From: Cristatella mucedo
Taxonomy: Eukaryota > Bryozoa > Phylactolaemata > Cristatellidae
DNA: 64,000 bases
NCBI GenBank assembly: GCA_009760855.2
Contig: WPIO01000017.1
Location: 6,440,501 to 6,504,500, forward strand
Direction of reading: 5' to 3'
Both the position numbers and the translations under genes were made by a program. Positions within the stretch are counted from its first letter, which is position 1. Every line of letters begins with the position of its first letter. Under the pieces are notes generated by a model that saw nothing but the letters and a program-made list of their open reading frames with translations, made no database searches and was not told the origin of the DNA. Of this stretch, positions 10,401 to 22,734 are shown piece by piece.

Positions 10401-13400
10401 CGTTTGCTGGCTGCCTTATGTTGCCTGGCTAATGGTTTCGAAATCGTGTCCTGTCTGGCACTAGGGGTAGCAGCTGTGCACTGCTTGCCTCAAACTGCAC
10501 TGATCGGCAGCAGCTAATTGGGCCTGGCCTAATTGTGGCTGGCATGCTTACTAATTGATGGCCAGTCAACTGGTGAGCACCAGTAAGCCCCTACATCGTC
10601 GATTCACCTGCTGGCTGTCCCTCTGCTGTGGATCTTCAGCTGGCTTCTCAACTATCTATGAACATAATTAATTTGTATACAGCGCCCTGTCCTAAGAGAA
10701 CTTAATCTCTATTCAGGCGGGCCGAGCCCACGACCTCGGCCATCAAATACATTCACCTTGACCTTGGTCTTTAAGGGTGAGCACCTTAAAACCACTGGGC
10801 CGAACCAGTCTGGCTTGTTTCAACCTGAGCATCCGTCGTTCGTGTCGCTGGTGTCCGATTGTGCCATGCATGTGTCAGTTTGTTTTCTTTTTCGTGTTGC
10901 AGTGGTTCTTGGCCAACTTCGCATTCCAGCAGGCGCTTTACTTTACCGAAGCCGGCGTGGTCAGCGTGCTATGGTCCATGTCGGGCCTGTTCACGCTCGT
11001 TCTGGCTGCCATTTGGCCAAGCTGTGGTGGAGACAGGTTCACACTCACCAAGCTGGTCACCGTGTTATTCAGGTTGGGCACCAGCACTATTGAAGGCCGC
11101 CCAAGGCTATTTTTGGTTGTGATGAGCTGACATAAGGAATGCAATGCCTAGTGGTTACTTACTGTGCTGACATAAGCTATGTTTACTCTGGTCCTGCTTT
11201 CAGCCACTGCTTTGATGAGCTGGTTGTGTTAGATTATTCCTAGCAGTCCTCAGGCAGGCCTGCGTTAGGCATTCCCCAAGGGAGGTCGGTGATTCACTTT
11301 TCACAAGTTTCTCATGCTGCATAAGTGGATGGATTTTAGCTGAACGTGCTTGCCTATCTCCGGGCTGGTGGCTGGGTTTGAGGTAGAGCACAGTCCTAAT
11401 GTGAATGCAAGCTTGAATGACTTCGTCAGCCTTGGTAAGAGCGATTTCTGGATGTCGTCGATGGACAATGTTGTATGCATCAGGAAATGAGGGTCGACTA
11501 GGGAGGGGGCAGGGGGCTACCCTCTATGTTCCGGAGAAGTGACACGATGCATTCTCATTAAACGAGCTGTTAGCCATCGTGGTTGTGTGACTAGTTTCTA
11601 GTAGCACTCGTTCGGTTTCTGGCAAGTGCTACCGAATTTAAAAAAAAGTTTAGCTGAATTAACAGCCTCATTTATATAATGGCCCCTTTTATGACTGTCA
11701 CAACCGTTTGCAGCAGGCGATAAAGAATCATCCACTGCAGGACTCGAACCCACGACCTGGATCTTAAAGAGCAGGCACCTTACCTCCTAGGATATGACCT
11801 AAGGAACTAGCACGTATAACAAGTACCAGAAGTCGATAAGTGTGCCAACTCGAAATGCTGTCACTCATGGACATTAATAGATCAGCACTGCTCTCTCTCT
11901 CTTTTTCCCATTTTGTTTGTTGCAGTGTTGGTAGCTACTACAACCTGCTAACTCGGAAAAAATAACTAACTGCTAACCTGGAAAAGATAAGTTTTGCTTG
12001 GCTGGACAAGCTGGACTTATCTTCACTGTGTGTCGTTGCTACACAGAACCCCACCACCTCCTAGCAGGGAATCAGTGAGTCACGAGTGGGTGGAAGCAGC
12101 TTTCCTCTGACAAGTCGGTGAAGTGGCAACCTGTAGCAGCTTGTTGTAGGCCACACTTAGAGAGGCAGAACCTTTGCCAAGCCTGCCTCTGTGGTGCAGT
12201 TTTGCAGCACACCTGGCTGACACCAAAGACCTTTGCTTCGAAGGCTATTAGTCTATGTGATGTAATGTATGTATGTATCTCCGTCTGTAACTCTACAAAA
12301 TCATAAAGACCACATGGGTGTTACGCAGGAGAGTTTTTTATAGCGCACTCACAGCCTAAGCGGCTTTCGGTACGCATTCGGTAGCCAACAGACTTCGTCT
12401 CACGCAACAAAGAGAAAGTGGGAAGCATATCAGAGTCAGGAGAGCAGTTAAGGTAGTGAGTAGCATAGAAGTAGCAGCTCAGGACCGCTAAAAAGGATGA
12501 GCCATATTCGGCAGTAGGAGAGTAGTTGTCGTTGCGTAAGAATTGTGGAAGTGAGTTCCGCAGTCTAGGACCTGCAGAGCTAAAGCTTCTGTCGCCAACT
12601 GTCTTTAAGCGGAGGAATGGGACAGCTAATTTATTGTCCACACAGGACCTGAGGGTGCGAACAGGCTGAAACTGATGCAGCAGTTCAGCTAGGTACGAAG
12701 GAGCCAAGCCGTGGCGGGCCTTGTGGGTCAGCATAAGAACTTTGCTCTGTATCCTTTGCTCAACCGGCAACCATCCTAGCTCTTTCAGCAAAGGAGACAC
12801 TTGCTCAAACTGCTGGGACTTGAAGACTAGCCTTGCAGCCATATTCATAGTCGGCTTCAGTGGCATAATAGCTTTCTTTGGCAGCCCAGCCAAAAAAGGA
12901 ATTACAATAATCAAGCCGAGACAGAACTAAAGAGCTAGTTAAAATTTTTACAAGCCACTGGGAGACAGCTCCTAATCTTGGATAGGGATCGGATGTGATG
13001 GCTAGCTGTAGAGGCAGTCTTCTGAATGAAGCTTTTGAAATTGAGGCAGCTGTCGAACGCGACACCTAAATTTCGAGCAAGTGGTGATGGTCGCACGATA
13101 GCATCACCTATTAGAACAGCAAAGCCTTTTAATCCAGCTACACGCTTAGGGTGTCCTATGAGCAGCAATTTCTGTTTTATCATCAATAATGTAATGATCT
13201 AGCAAAATAGGGCTCGCAAAATTTAAAAACCCTATATGTGGATTAAAACAGTTTGAAATGAAATTAAAAATGCATGTTTTGCCCGAGTTTTTGCTTGTAC
13301 CAGGTGTTGCCATTTCCTTCTTTTTCCGGCTCCCTATTCCTCTCTTCAAAAAATGGCAGAACGCTTGAGCAGAGCACAATTAGTGTCGTATGTGGGGAGG

Positions 13401-16400
13401 GGAGGCTCGCCTTGAAGCATATGGGATCGCCCTTTATATTCTCTTTCTAGCTTCCCAGTCTAACGAGAGCGGCTGCGCTGGCTGACCGCATTGTGTTTTT
13501 TGTTTGCGCAGCATTATGTATTAGTCGGCAATGCTAGTTCGGCCACAGTAGGATCCGTGTGGCCCCCTAGGTGTCGCCTGTTGGCCCTCTCGGCAGTTAC
13601 TCATCGTAGGGCATCGTAGGGGTGCAGCAATCGTTGCTGCCGGTGCCTCGAATATTCCTGCTCTTTCTACCCTTGGCCTCGTCCCGAACTCAATACTAGG
13701 TGACTTGTTGGCAGTCATCGGCTATTGGCCTCCAACTGGTGCGTTTTTCCGAGTGTGGGCGCGCTTGTGTGGGTGTGTGCCTGTCTATTACTAGTTCGTT
13801 TGGCATTTCTTGCTGCCTTCACCATTCTCGGCGACCGAGCTAGCCGAATGTGGGTGTGCAATCCTTTTTGTGATGCAGCGCTCGAGCTGCGAGGCGTATG
13901 CTTGTGCACAGCGTGCAGTGTCGCCCATCTCCTCCCCACCTGGCTGGCGCGTGCAGGCGCTCGAGACCGCTGGCAGACCGTCGCGCGGCTCGCCTGTCCA
14001 CGTTGCAGCATCTGCGGCATCGTCATGGTTTGCTTCTCGGATCGCTCTGACCGTGACGTCAGCAGGCTCGGCAAGGTTGCAGCCGGCGCCTGCTGGGCGC
14101 TGGCCGGCGCCTTCCTCTACGCCTCCTACCTCGTCTTGCTCAAGCGTCAGGTCGACCGGCAGGACAAGCTAAGCATTCCCATGTTCTTCGGTACGCGCCT
14201 GCTTGCGGCGCATGCGCTGGGCCGGCCGCGCCGGCGGAGCGCAGCGGCGGCACCTTCCTCTGCCTTGCTGCCATCGCAGCCCATGCGGTGCCGAACCGCC
14301 CATCTGTCTTCGTGATGCAGAGCTGCTCTTTGACGGACTGCGCTCCACGGGCACCGCCGCAGCTGAGGTGTCGCTAGCCGTGCACCAGAATCAAGCCATC
14401 TGCTGCATCAGAATGAGCGCTGCAGCAGCTGCTGCTGCTGCGCTGCGCTGAGCGTGCTCGCCGCCGCTCACGTCGGCATCCTCCGCCCGTCTCCGCTGCC
14501 GCAGGTTTCGTCGGCCTCTTCTCCACGGTCATGCTCTGGCCAGGTCTGGTCGTGGCGCACTACGCTCAGATCGAGACGTTCCAGTGGCCCACGCAGAAGC
14601 AGATGCTGCTCGTGCTCATTAACGGCTTCGTCGGCACCATGGTCGCCGAGCTGCTCTGGCTGTGGTGAGCCTCGAGAGAAAAGTCGTCGTCGGGCGTCTC
14701 CCCTCCCTGCCTCCCACGGCTGCGGATGTAATGGCAGGCTTCGCCTTCATGCTCGCGATGAATGTTTCGTCAGCAGTTCTCAGCGAGAATCGTTGCAGCA
14801 AGCGGCTGCAGCAAATAAACCCGAAATCCTGCTCGGCGAAACTGGCGCTCTCTTCCTCCCCCTGGTCACCGATCGCCGTGACATGTGATGTCCCCTCTTC
14901 TTTCTCCCTTCCCCCCCCCCCGTTGTGCATTGAGCGGCCCTCTGAGGAGGCGTGGCAACCAAAACTACTCAGTGGCCAAGTGGGCAGCGCAATCGGTGTC
15001 GCGTGCTAGCGACCTGTAGCTGACTAGCTCTGTGCTGTCCTGGTGCTCATTGATTTGCTGCGTCACGTTGCCTCCGGTTGCTGTCGTGTTGTTTGGGTGC
15101 GCTGCGTTGCCTCCGCCGGGCTGGCTGTCACCCGAGTGCTCTGCTGTCGCTTGCAGGGGGTGCTTTCTCACTTCGTCGGTAGCAGCTTCCTTGGCAGTCA
15201 CGCTGACCACGCCGCTCACAATGATCGTCGATATCTACTACAGGAAGGTGAGCAAGGCAGCTGCTTGAACTGGCCGCCTCTGGCTTGCCATTCATTGGCC
15301 GCCTGATTCCCTGCGCGGCAGCGCTACGTGGTGCCACCAGCTTCGATGGCAGTCGCATGCCTGGCTCGTGAGATGACTCACTCCCGTCCATTGGTGATGG
15401 GGATTGGTGCCTCTCCTCTTCCTGTCGGTTCACCACTGCTCCTTGGCCATCGTCACAATGGGGAGTGAATGTATCGTCTTGCCTTGTAAAGAGAGGCCCT
15501 GCATGTTTGGCAGCTGGTCCCGTTGCAATGGATGGTCACCATCACAGAGTGCGCAGGCAGAGCAGCAGTACTGCTGGCAGCACTGTGCTGAGCTCGAGCC
15601 TAAAGCGTAGCTGGCCGCTGTCACAAGCAGTTTCCTCTTATCGGTGCCTCCACGGTCAGCTGTGTTGGTGCAAAAGGCTGGTGTCGCGTAATCTAATCCT
15701 GAAAGTCGCGGCTGCGGATCCTGCAGCCCCGATAAGACTTTTTGGGCATCACCAGGGCAACGAGAGTCAAGCCGACGAACGTTTTACTCAAACTTACATT
15801 ATTATTGTTATTCTGCTGTGACCACTTTAGGGGTGTCAGTAGTGCGAAGCTTCTCGGTTGCTAATGAAACCACGATTGTCTCGTGTCTTTCTTGCGTCCT
15901 CTTCTTGTGCTGCCACCCTTGCTCGGATGCAAGCTTGCAATCGTTGGCACAGGATAACTACTCGTGGATGTTCTACGTCGGAGCAGTTCCAGTGCTTCTG
16001 TCCTACTTCACCACTACCGCTTTGTCGTACTACGAGAACTACGACCCCGTGCTGGCTATCATCAAGCAGCTGTTCAGCTGCTTCCTCCGGGCCGTGTCTT
16101 GCCGACGGTAAGCGGTACGCCTCACGCGGCTTCTGCCCGACTGCCGTAGCTGCTGTAGCTGTTCATGCTGCTTCTCCTGCTGCTGCCGCCGCTGCAGTTG
16201 AGGCTGTTATTCGTTACTTGTGAGCAGCCGTCCAACACGCTCAAGCAGCAGTGGGTTTTACGGGTAGTTGCTTGGGAGTGCGATGCTGTCTGCCCTGGGC
16301 AAATATCGTGCCGAGCAGGATGGCAGCAGTGCTGTACTAGAGGTTTACAATATCTATCTATCTATCTATCTAGCTATCAATCTATATCTAGCTATCCTAT

Positions 16401-16907
16401 CTGTGTGTTATCAAACGAAATCGCGGTGTAAAGTTATGCTGGTCTGCTGACCTGCTGATGCTTCAATGACCCAGTGCGTTCGCCCTATGGCTTTGATTGC
16501 TACTATTACTGTGTTTAAAGTGCATAACAATAAATTTAGTTCGCTCTGAACTAAAATGACTTTCTAGTTATGGTAACAACTTTTGTTATTGCTCTCATTG
16601 CCGGTACCCGATTTCTCCATTCAGGCATGGATTTCTCTTGTGATTAGTGTGCGGCTGCTGTAGTCATAACATACTCGTCGCAAGTCATTAGCTTCGATCG
16701 CCGTTCTCTTTTTATCTATTGTACTTGCTCAGCTGGTCACGAGCGTGATGCCCTCGCATACATTTTGCCTTCTTTTGTTTAGCACGCCTGCCTGATTCGT
16801 ATTGATTTTTTGGGCCTCGGCATAACCTTTCTTACAGGTATGGGAAGCTCGAGAAAGAGCAGATGTCGAGCTTGCTGGCGAACATCGAAGACGGCTACAG
16901 CGAATAG
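7182..16907 (+). CDS. SLC35F5: SLC35F5-like solute carrier (DMT/EamA superfamily), 11 coding exons
   Basis: Rebuilt from sequence: exons 7182-7286, 7467-7601, 7692-7730, 9419-9503, 9723-9916, 10903-11072, 14009-14190, 14505-14664, 15157-15247, 15953-16107 and 16838-16907. All introns are GT-AG and phases match at every junction, giving 461 codons plus TAG. The product reads as a 10-helix membrane transporter. Landmarks shared with SLC35F5 are VASSEL (about residues 28-33), KRAVRF (about 125), WFLANFAFQQAL (187 on), SGLFTLVLAA, GDRFTL, LKRQVDRQDKLSIPMFFG (about 285-303), [22 protein letters not shown] and DPV near the last helix. Length is slightly under the human protein (about 520), mostly from a shorter N-terminus and loop. 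7182 is the first in-frame ATG although the frame stays open upstream. Exon 5 could start at 9723 or 9729. Family members are multi-pass transporters related to nucleotide-sugar carriers; the substrate of SLC35F5 is not settled. I saw no clear polyadenylation signal. Confidence 0.93.
7371..7429 (+). repeat. (TC)n microsatellite in intron 1
   Basis: About 59 bases of uninterrupted TC. It ends 37 bases before exon 2 of the SLC35F5-like gene and so extends the pyrimidine tract of that acceptor. Confidence 0.95.
8255..8560 (+). mobile_element. LINE-A fragment (RT finger region)
   Basis: Aligns with the copy at 35110-35350: CACTAGACCAAGAGAACTTA, AACTTCCGCCCTGTCTTACT, CTATCAAAGACCCTAGAG. Here the codon after QEN is TTA (Leu), whereas the 35-kb copy has TGA at this place. 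Lies in intron 3 of the SLC35F5-like gene, sense orientation. Confidence 0.8.
10655..10815 (-). mobile_element. SINE2 in intron 5 of the SLC35F5-like gene
   Basis: Minus strand: head GGTTCGGCCCAGTGGTTTTA, AAGGTGCTCACCCTTAAAGA, B-box region GAGGTCGTGGGCTCGGCCC, then AATAGAGATTAAGTTCTCTT and GGGCGCTGTATAC, the LINE-A-like tail. Confidence 0.85.
11645..11810 (-). mobile_element. SINE1 in intron 6 of the SLC35F5-like gene
   Basis: Minus strand shows AAGGTGCCTGCTCTTTAAGA, B box GTGGGTTCGAGTCC, and the 3' end GAGGCTGTTAATTCAGCT shared by SINE1 copies. Confidence 0.85.
12245..13180 (-). mobile_element. LINE-B 3' portion with a long open frame
   Basis: A 197-codon open frame (12321-12914) encodes the RT thumb and C-terminal region: NMAARLVFKSQQFEQVSPLL, ELGWLPVEQRIQSKVLMLTH, PRLRNSLPQFLRN. 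Upstream frames continue with KLLLIGHPKRVAGLKG and ILTSSLVLSRLDYCNS. It is 5'-truncated, ends in the LINE-B tail at about 12250 and lies antisense in intron 6 of the SLC35F5-like gene. Confidence 0.88.
13180..14008 (+). other. Intron 6 remainder, no separate gene
   Basis: Pyrimidine-rich intron DNA leading to the exon 7 acceptor at 14007-14008. Long open frames on both strands near 13715-14315 are shadows of this GC-rich stretch and exon 7. Confidence 0.6.
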
Positions 16908-17784
16908 CATGTAGTGTGCAATGGCGGCCGGCCTGGTAGGCGGCCATCGACTGTGATGTTGACCCCTGGCGGTGCGTCAGCTCGCCTAGGATGCTCGGCC
17001 TTGATTCTCTATTCCGGCTGCTTGCCTTGTGTAAATTGACCACCGATACTCGGCGAGATCGAGTGAGTGTGGACGGACGAGTGTAGCAAGGAAGCAAACC
17101 GTGTGACGTCTGATTCATCGGCCATCGGTGTAAGCGCTCTTGCTCTCGTGGGCTGTCGATTGGGCTCTTTCAAACGCTCCCCATTTTTATTGGTCTTCTT
17201 GGCTCCCTGTTGCATACGAGCGTGCACGCGCACACGTCTTCCCTTTCATGTGCTTGCAATCCATCGCGAATCCTGTTCAATCTGCTCACTTGTCAAATGG
17301 CTGGCTGTCGTCCGGACATTCTCTTTAGCAGCTATGTAACACACTAACCTGTGACTCAAGTACTGCTCACTTCCGTGCTTGCTGCCTCTGTCTGGTGACG
17401 GTTCGACAGGTATTGGCACCAGACGGTCTGGGAGAGTGTCTGATCGCGGGCGCAGACCGGCAGCAGGCCTCGGAAGCGTCTTTTTTTCTGCTGCTGCATA
17501 TAAGTTATTTCTGGTTCCTGGATAAGCAACATAACTGCATTTGTAAGCAGTGCCAGTGAGTCTATTCACTGTGAGTATAAATGATACACGACTTTATTTT
17601 GTTTTCACGACAGTTCACTTGCATATCGCACAGCAGATTATATTATCTGCTGCTGGTGCGGTGTTGGCTGGCATGCGGCTGAGCGTGTCAAAAGCAATTG
17701 TATCGGTGTCACTTACACTTAGGCAAGAGTTGAGCTGTCTTCGATTGTGGACAACTAAACCGTACAGGTAACCGAAAATAGCAA

Positions 17785-17870
17785 TAATAATAATAATAAT
17801 ATTGCACTTGATAAAGCGCCCTCAGAGAACTTAATCTCTTTCTAGGCGCTTTACATTTGCTGCAAGCCGT
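17785..17870 (-). mobile_element. LINE-A tail, extreme 5' truncation
   Basis: (AAT)n, TGCACTTGATAAAGCGCCCT, GAACTTAATCTCTTTCTAGG and CGCTTTACATTTGCTGC are the complete LINE-A 3' hairpin and tail, antisense; nothing of the coding part remains. Confidence 0.88.
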
Positions 17871-18084
17871 TGAAGTAAAGCCTTTGTGAGTACATAGGAG
17901 CTGGTCGGTTTGAGGTCGTGCAGCAATATCGACAGAGCTGCTGCTCTTGTTGTGACTCCTTCCCAGAGTGGCTTGGGGGCTGGGATGGAAGGCTCGCATG
18001 GCACCAGTGGCTTGATAGCGAGCTATTTCGGAAGCTGGGGTGGAATTGTGCTTGCTGTCAGCAGCCTCAGATGCTTCCAATAGC

Positions 18085-18385
18085 TGGGCAAGCTTTTGCT
18101 CTGCAGGTCCTAGACTACGGAACTCGTCTCCACAATTGTTATGCAGCAATATCTCTCCTGCTGCCGACTGTGGCACATCCTTTCCAGTCGTCCTGAGCTG
18201 CTTGCTACTTCCATTCTGCTCACTGCATTACCTGCCATTCCGACTCAGCTGTGCTGCTTACTTTCTTGTCGTTTCGTGAGATGAAGTGGTATGGCTTTAC
18301 GTGTGCTACAGATACCTCTCTTGTATAGCAGCTACTTAGCCTGTATGGCTTTGTGGAGTTATAGATGGAGATTCAATACATTACA
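18085..18385 (+). mobile_element. LINE-B 3' end
   Basis: CTCTGCAGGTCCTAGACTAC through TTTGTGGAGTTATAGATGGA matches the last 300 bases of other B copies, including the residues after the RT (SAGPRLRNS in one frame). 5'-truncated. Confidence 0.8.
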
Positions 18386-18604
18386 CTCTAAGGGTTTTGT
18401 GAGACTGGGATCTTGTACTCGATGTTGTGGTGGCATCGATGGCAATATGATTTTCGAAAGAGGCACTCACAAGATTGCTTTAGTAACTGTTGATCGCATT
18501 CAACATCTCCATTCGAAGGAGAGATAAGTGACACCTTGGCGGTTCTCAAGGCTCAGTCCCAGCAACTCTTTTAGTATGACTGCAGGACACTGCCTAGGGT
18601 TGTG

Positions 18605-18675
18605 TCCTCCTTAGCTCAGTGGTAAGGCTCACCTGCTTGACGACTGAGGTCATGAATTCGGGTTCTGCAATAAAC
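18605..18675 (+). other. tRNA-like fragment (decayed tRNA or SINE head)
   Basis: TTAGCTCAGTGGTAAGGCTC is a near-perfect tRNA D-arm/A box, and 31 bases later GAATTCGGGTTCTGC resembles a worn T-arm. I see no matching acceptor stem, so it is not called a functional tRNA gene. Confidence 0.5.
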
Positions 18676-19039
18676 TAAAGCAAACACATACCTGAGTATT
18701 TAAGATATTTCAAATTTGTGTGTGCAAGGTGCAAAGTCTATTTCGGAATCCAATATGCCTGAACTAAATATAAAATCGCCACAAGTCCATAAGCGATTTG
18801 ATTTTGTGGTCAGGACAATCATATTTTGAAATTTTCTTGTTTTGCTGTTAGGCACGATTTGCTCAAAACGCAGGTGCTGTGCCGTTACATGAATTACTGT
18901 AACTAGGGTTTGGTGGACATAAACCTTTAGAGTGGTAGCCATAGAAGTGTAACAGTAGAGGTGGGTTAAACTAGCATTTAGTTTAGGTAATTGCAGAGTA
19001 AGCGAATGGTGAACAGCCATATTTGATTGACGTAACTAA

Positions 19040-19395
19040 CGGGTGTAGCAGCTTTCGCGCCTGGACAGAACAAAGGCCCAAACAAAGCGCTGGTCTCAGC
19101 TGGCAAGCGGCATATACCGATGACGTTCTCAGCCTTGGACTCGCGGCTAACGACTAAGTCACTGCAACGCCAATGCAAGCAGGTATGCCGACTCCTACGG
19201 AACTCGGCAGCGACGGAGAGCATTCGTTCCTTACCATACAAGGCCATATCCATAGCCAGAAGAATTCCATTTGACAACGAGGTACGGTTACAGGCATTCC
19301 ACAGCAGCATAACGTGCCATTGATCTTAGCATTGTCGTTGTCTAGCCATTCTCATTTAGGAGCCACGAATAAATATTAGTCTTAATCTGGCTGAT
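19040..19395 (+). repeat. Unclassified dispersed repeat, copy 1
   Basis: Shares ordered blocks with 22740-23235: CAAACAAAGCGCTGGTCTCA, GCGGAACTCGGCAGCGACG-like, CCATATCCATAGC, and the end ATTTAGGAGCCACGAATAAA with TTAATCTGGC. No transposon protein or terminal repeat was recognised. The minus strand holds a 110-codon open frame that may be incidental. Confidence 0.6.
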
Positions 19396-19879
19396 TGAGC
19401 ATGATGTAAGGCCGTTTTTTGCAAGAATAATGAAACGTAACGCAACCAATTACTGCAGGCGTCAACGTTGAGCTTCGCTTCCTCGTTAAGCTCTAGCATA
19501 CATTACTACTGAGGATTGTTCAGACGCATTCTTCAAACCCGCCGCCATCGTAGCCGTCTTGTCATCTTGATCCCCTACAGCCTTGACAGCAATGAGCTGG
19601 TGTTCAATGCATCTCCGAAAACTTCGGTTGATAAGGTAATCGGAAATTGACTTGGTTAGAGACAAGTGTTGCCGCAGCATGAACCCGATCTCAATAGATA
19701 CCTGAACCAATCTCAAAACTAGAACGAGACTAGTGCACCAACACGATGTGAAGCAGACCCTCCCAGAACCGTTGAATCAACAGTTGTGACCAACTTGACA
19801 TAATCACTACTGGCATTGCTTCAGCAACTCCCCAATGTGTTTTTGTTTTAGTTAGTCTGTGGGTGTGGTCGATGACGTA

Positions 19880-20600
19880 CCGGGTATCTCTGTCTGTATC
19901 TCATCAAAGTCAGAAAGACTTAAGTGGGTGACACGAACGAGAGTTTTCCTTAGCAAACTTGACACCTAAGCTGCGTTCGGTATGCTTACGGTAGGAAACA
20001 GACTTAATATAACGTAATAAAAGAAAATGAGAAGCATAGCTAAGGCCACGAGGGCATTAAAGGAAGTAAATAGCTTGAAAGTAGCCTATCATAAACCGCT
20101 GAAAAGGATGTGCCACAGCCTGCATCAAGTGAGTAGACGTCGTTCCGTAAGTATTGTGTGAGTGCCAGAGACGGGACATGAAGAGCAACAGCTGTGGCCA
20201 ACGGCCGTTAAGTGTAGGAGGAATGGAATGGCCAATTTATTGTTCGTAGTGGACCTGAAGGCACGAAAAGGCTGAGACTGGTGAGTTATTACAGCTAGGG
20301 GGAATGAGCCAAACCATGGCAGGTCTGCGGGTCAGCGTAAGAACTTTACTCTGCAGTAATTGATTGATGGAGAGGCATGGCAGCTTCGTGAGAAAAGGAG
20401 ACTCATGGCTGAATCTCGGAAAGTTGTTGACCATCCTTGCAGCCATATTCGCCATCAGCTGCAGCGACCTAGTAGCTTTTTTGGTAACCCAGCCAAAATA
20501 GAATTGCCATAGTTCAGCATATACAGAACCAGGGATCTAGCTAAATTTTAGGAGCATACACACCCTGGCAGACTTTCGAGACGAGAAGAACAGTTCCAAC
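19880..20600 (-). mobile_element. LINE-B fragment, highly decayed
   Basis: Same block order as other B copies (GTATCTCATCAAAGTCAGAA tail, GAGAAGCATAGCTAAGGCC, GGACCTGAAGGCACGAAAAGG, TTGCAGCCATATTCGCC), antisense, with many indels. Confidence 0.75.
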
Positions 20601-20909
20601 TATGGAATATCGGAACACAAATATCAATGCATTTGCTTTTAAGACACGTCGTTTCTGCAATCGTAGCAATGTCGTAGTCCCACGAAGTTGATCGCAAGTA
20701 TGTGCAAGAAGGTCGTGCCGTCGGGTTCAGATAGTTGCAAAGTCAAGAGAATCGTCGAAGCAAAAGTCGTGTTGGACGTTATAATAAGCAGGATAATGAT
20801 TACTGCCATGTAAACAAAAATGTGAAGGTGAGTTGTCGTGGAAAAGAAGAGCTTGCGAAATTAACAGATAGTCCTATAAGTTACTTAAAGCAGCGACGCG
20901 TGATATAGT

Positions 20910-21677
20910 TTATTGTCGCCACGCTGGACATCGCGGAAACACGTACTTGTCAGAGTAAAGCACCGGCTTGCACTGCATAGCCACATAGCCGCATTGCACA
21001 TCGTTCCTAAAACAAGGTTCCTCATCGAGCATGTAACGGGAATAAGCAACTGTCACGGAGCAGTCCAACACGTGACGTGTGGTGGCTCCTGAAGCCACGG
21101 AGGTTGTTCGAACAGGCAAACCACGTGTGGTGACTCTTCTGCTGGTACTGCTGCTAATCAGCAGTAACGCAGCCCCGAAGCTCTCGAATTTGCATAGGCG
21201 TGGTATATTACGCCGGCCGCCCTTCAACGTGGGCACACGCGCGAGCTGTTCGGAGCCGCTACTTGGTGCTCACTGTCGTTCCGCTCGTTACAGAGTTATC
21301 AGTTATGAATGTTTATGGCTTAGCGGTCTTACAACTTAAGAATACAACACATTTCGCAGCAACAGTCACATTACTTGTAGGCTAACACCATCAGAAGTTC
21401 CCTCCCGGAGAAATATAGCAGCTAGTCTTGCATCAGCCAGTTCATTACCTCAACAGTTTGCTCAGTAGCAGTAACGAAGCAAGTTACGCCATTCTCCGGC
21501 TCCACGCAAATGATGAAAAATTGTACCGCAAAAGCACAGTTTTTATTTGGATACGAACTCGACGGTTGCTCACAGAGTGAAATTAAGACGTCCTTTAGTC
21601 GTCGGTCACGGTCGTTGTGGAGGGGGAGTAGCAATAAGGGGCGGCCAAGGTCGCTGCCAGGTCTGCTGTAGGAGGTA
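20910..21677 (-). other. Candidate coding exons of an unrecognised minus-strand gene
   Basis: Two segments look more protein-like than their surroundings. About 21434-21677 reads NDRDRRLKDVLISLCEQPSS, then NKNCAFAVQFFIICVEPENG and TCFVTATEQTVE; it sits between an acceptor-like TTTACCTCCTACAG and a donor-like GAG|GTAATG. About 20910-21236 ends in a cysteine-bearing tail: DCSVTVAYSRYMLDEEPC, FRNDVQCGYVAMQC, FPRCPAWRQ then TAA. I do not recognise the family, and the junction phases between the two do not fit simply, so this is only a candidate. Confidence 0.25.
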
Positions 21678-21884
21678 AATTATCTCTGCCAATATCTCTG
21701 CCAATGTCTGCACGTATGCTACATTAGCCACCTTATCGCTCGCCCACGACATCCTCTAGATTAGCAGTAGTAAGTTCGAGCCTGCTGTCGTCATTGGCAC
21801 TCGTAATTTGCCCACTCTGTCTACCCGTGTCGTCGCTGCTGTTACTGTCGAAGCATCGAACTACGTTGCCACCGCTTGCAGTGG

Positions 21885-21965
21885 GTAATACAGGATCGCC
21901 CACTAAACAGAACCCACTATGTGGGTCGTGAAGAGCGAGCACCTCACCTCCCGTGCCTATAAGAC
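21885..21965 (-). mobile_element. SINE1 fragment
   Basis: Minus strand GAGGTGCTCGCTCTTCACGA, TGGGTTCTG and GGGCGATCCTGTATTACCCA, ending in CTGCAAGCGGTGG, follow the SINE1 order, with a worn B box. Confidence 0.6.
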
Positions 21966-22239
21966 CTATTGGGACATTAGGAGCAAAGTCGGCGTCGGCA
22001 AGGAGGAAAGTCGATAGTGTAAACACAGCTTAAGTTCAGTACAGTTCCGGTAATAACATGCCGAAAATGCTGTTGGCCCTGAACCATCGTCAGTGAAATG
22101 CTTTGAATTCGAAAGTCCAAAATAATGCAGATCAAGCAGCTGCTTCTGTTGTTTTCGCTCAATATTGCTGACAGTATATACTTTGATCCTGCGACTCTAT
22201 TAATCCACCTTTACGATTCAATGTTAACCAGCAAAGTCA

Positions 22240-22530
22240 CAAGCAATGTAATGTAATGTATCTCCGTCTGTAACTCCAGAAAGTCGTAAAGACAATGTGG
22301 GTGTTACGCAGGAGAGTTTTGCATAGTGCACGCACAGCCTAAGCGGCTTTCGGTACGCATTCGGTACCCAACAGACTTTGTCTCACGCAACAAAGAGAAA
22401 GTGGGAAGCATAGCAGAGTCAGGAGAGCAGTTGAGGTAGTGAGTAGCATAGAAGTAGCAGCTCAGGACCGCTGAATAATATTATCCATAGTTGGCAGTAG
22501 GAGAGTAGTTGTCGTTGCGTAAGAAGTGTG
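22240..22530 (-). mobile_element. LINE-B 3' end
   Basis: Near-identical to 12260-12540: TGTATCTCCGTCTGTAACTC, GGTGTTACGCAGGAGAGTTT, CTAAGCGGCTTTCGGTACGC, ACGCAACAAAGAGAAAGTGG. Truncated inside the non-coding or terminal coding part. Confidence 0.88.
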
Positions 22531-22734
22531 ATTAGCTCAAGACGATTGCTAAAGCTCTCGCAAGTGATCTCGACAACTCGGCGCAGCACAATTCGGTGCC
22601 GAAAACTTGGTTTAGGGTTTATGGTTTATGTTTAAAGGTTTAGGATACAGGGTTGGCCATACAAAGTTCACAGCACCGATTTGTCAGGGACCCCTCAGCA
22701 ATGTTCTCCTTTCTGACACAAATTCTTACAGACG

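Noticed and set aside
13715-14315. Long frames on both strands near exon 7
   Set aside because: They overlap the real exon 7 in other frames and have no family signature.
21733-22026. 97-codon minus-strand frame
   Set aside because: Much of it is read-through of a SINE1 fragment (21885-21965), so it is not evidence of a gene.
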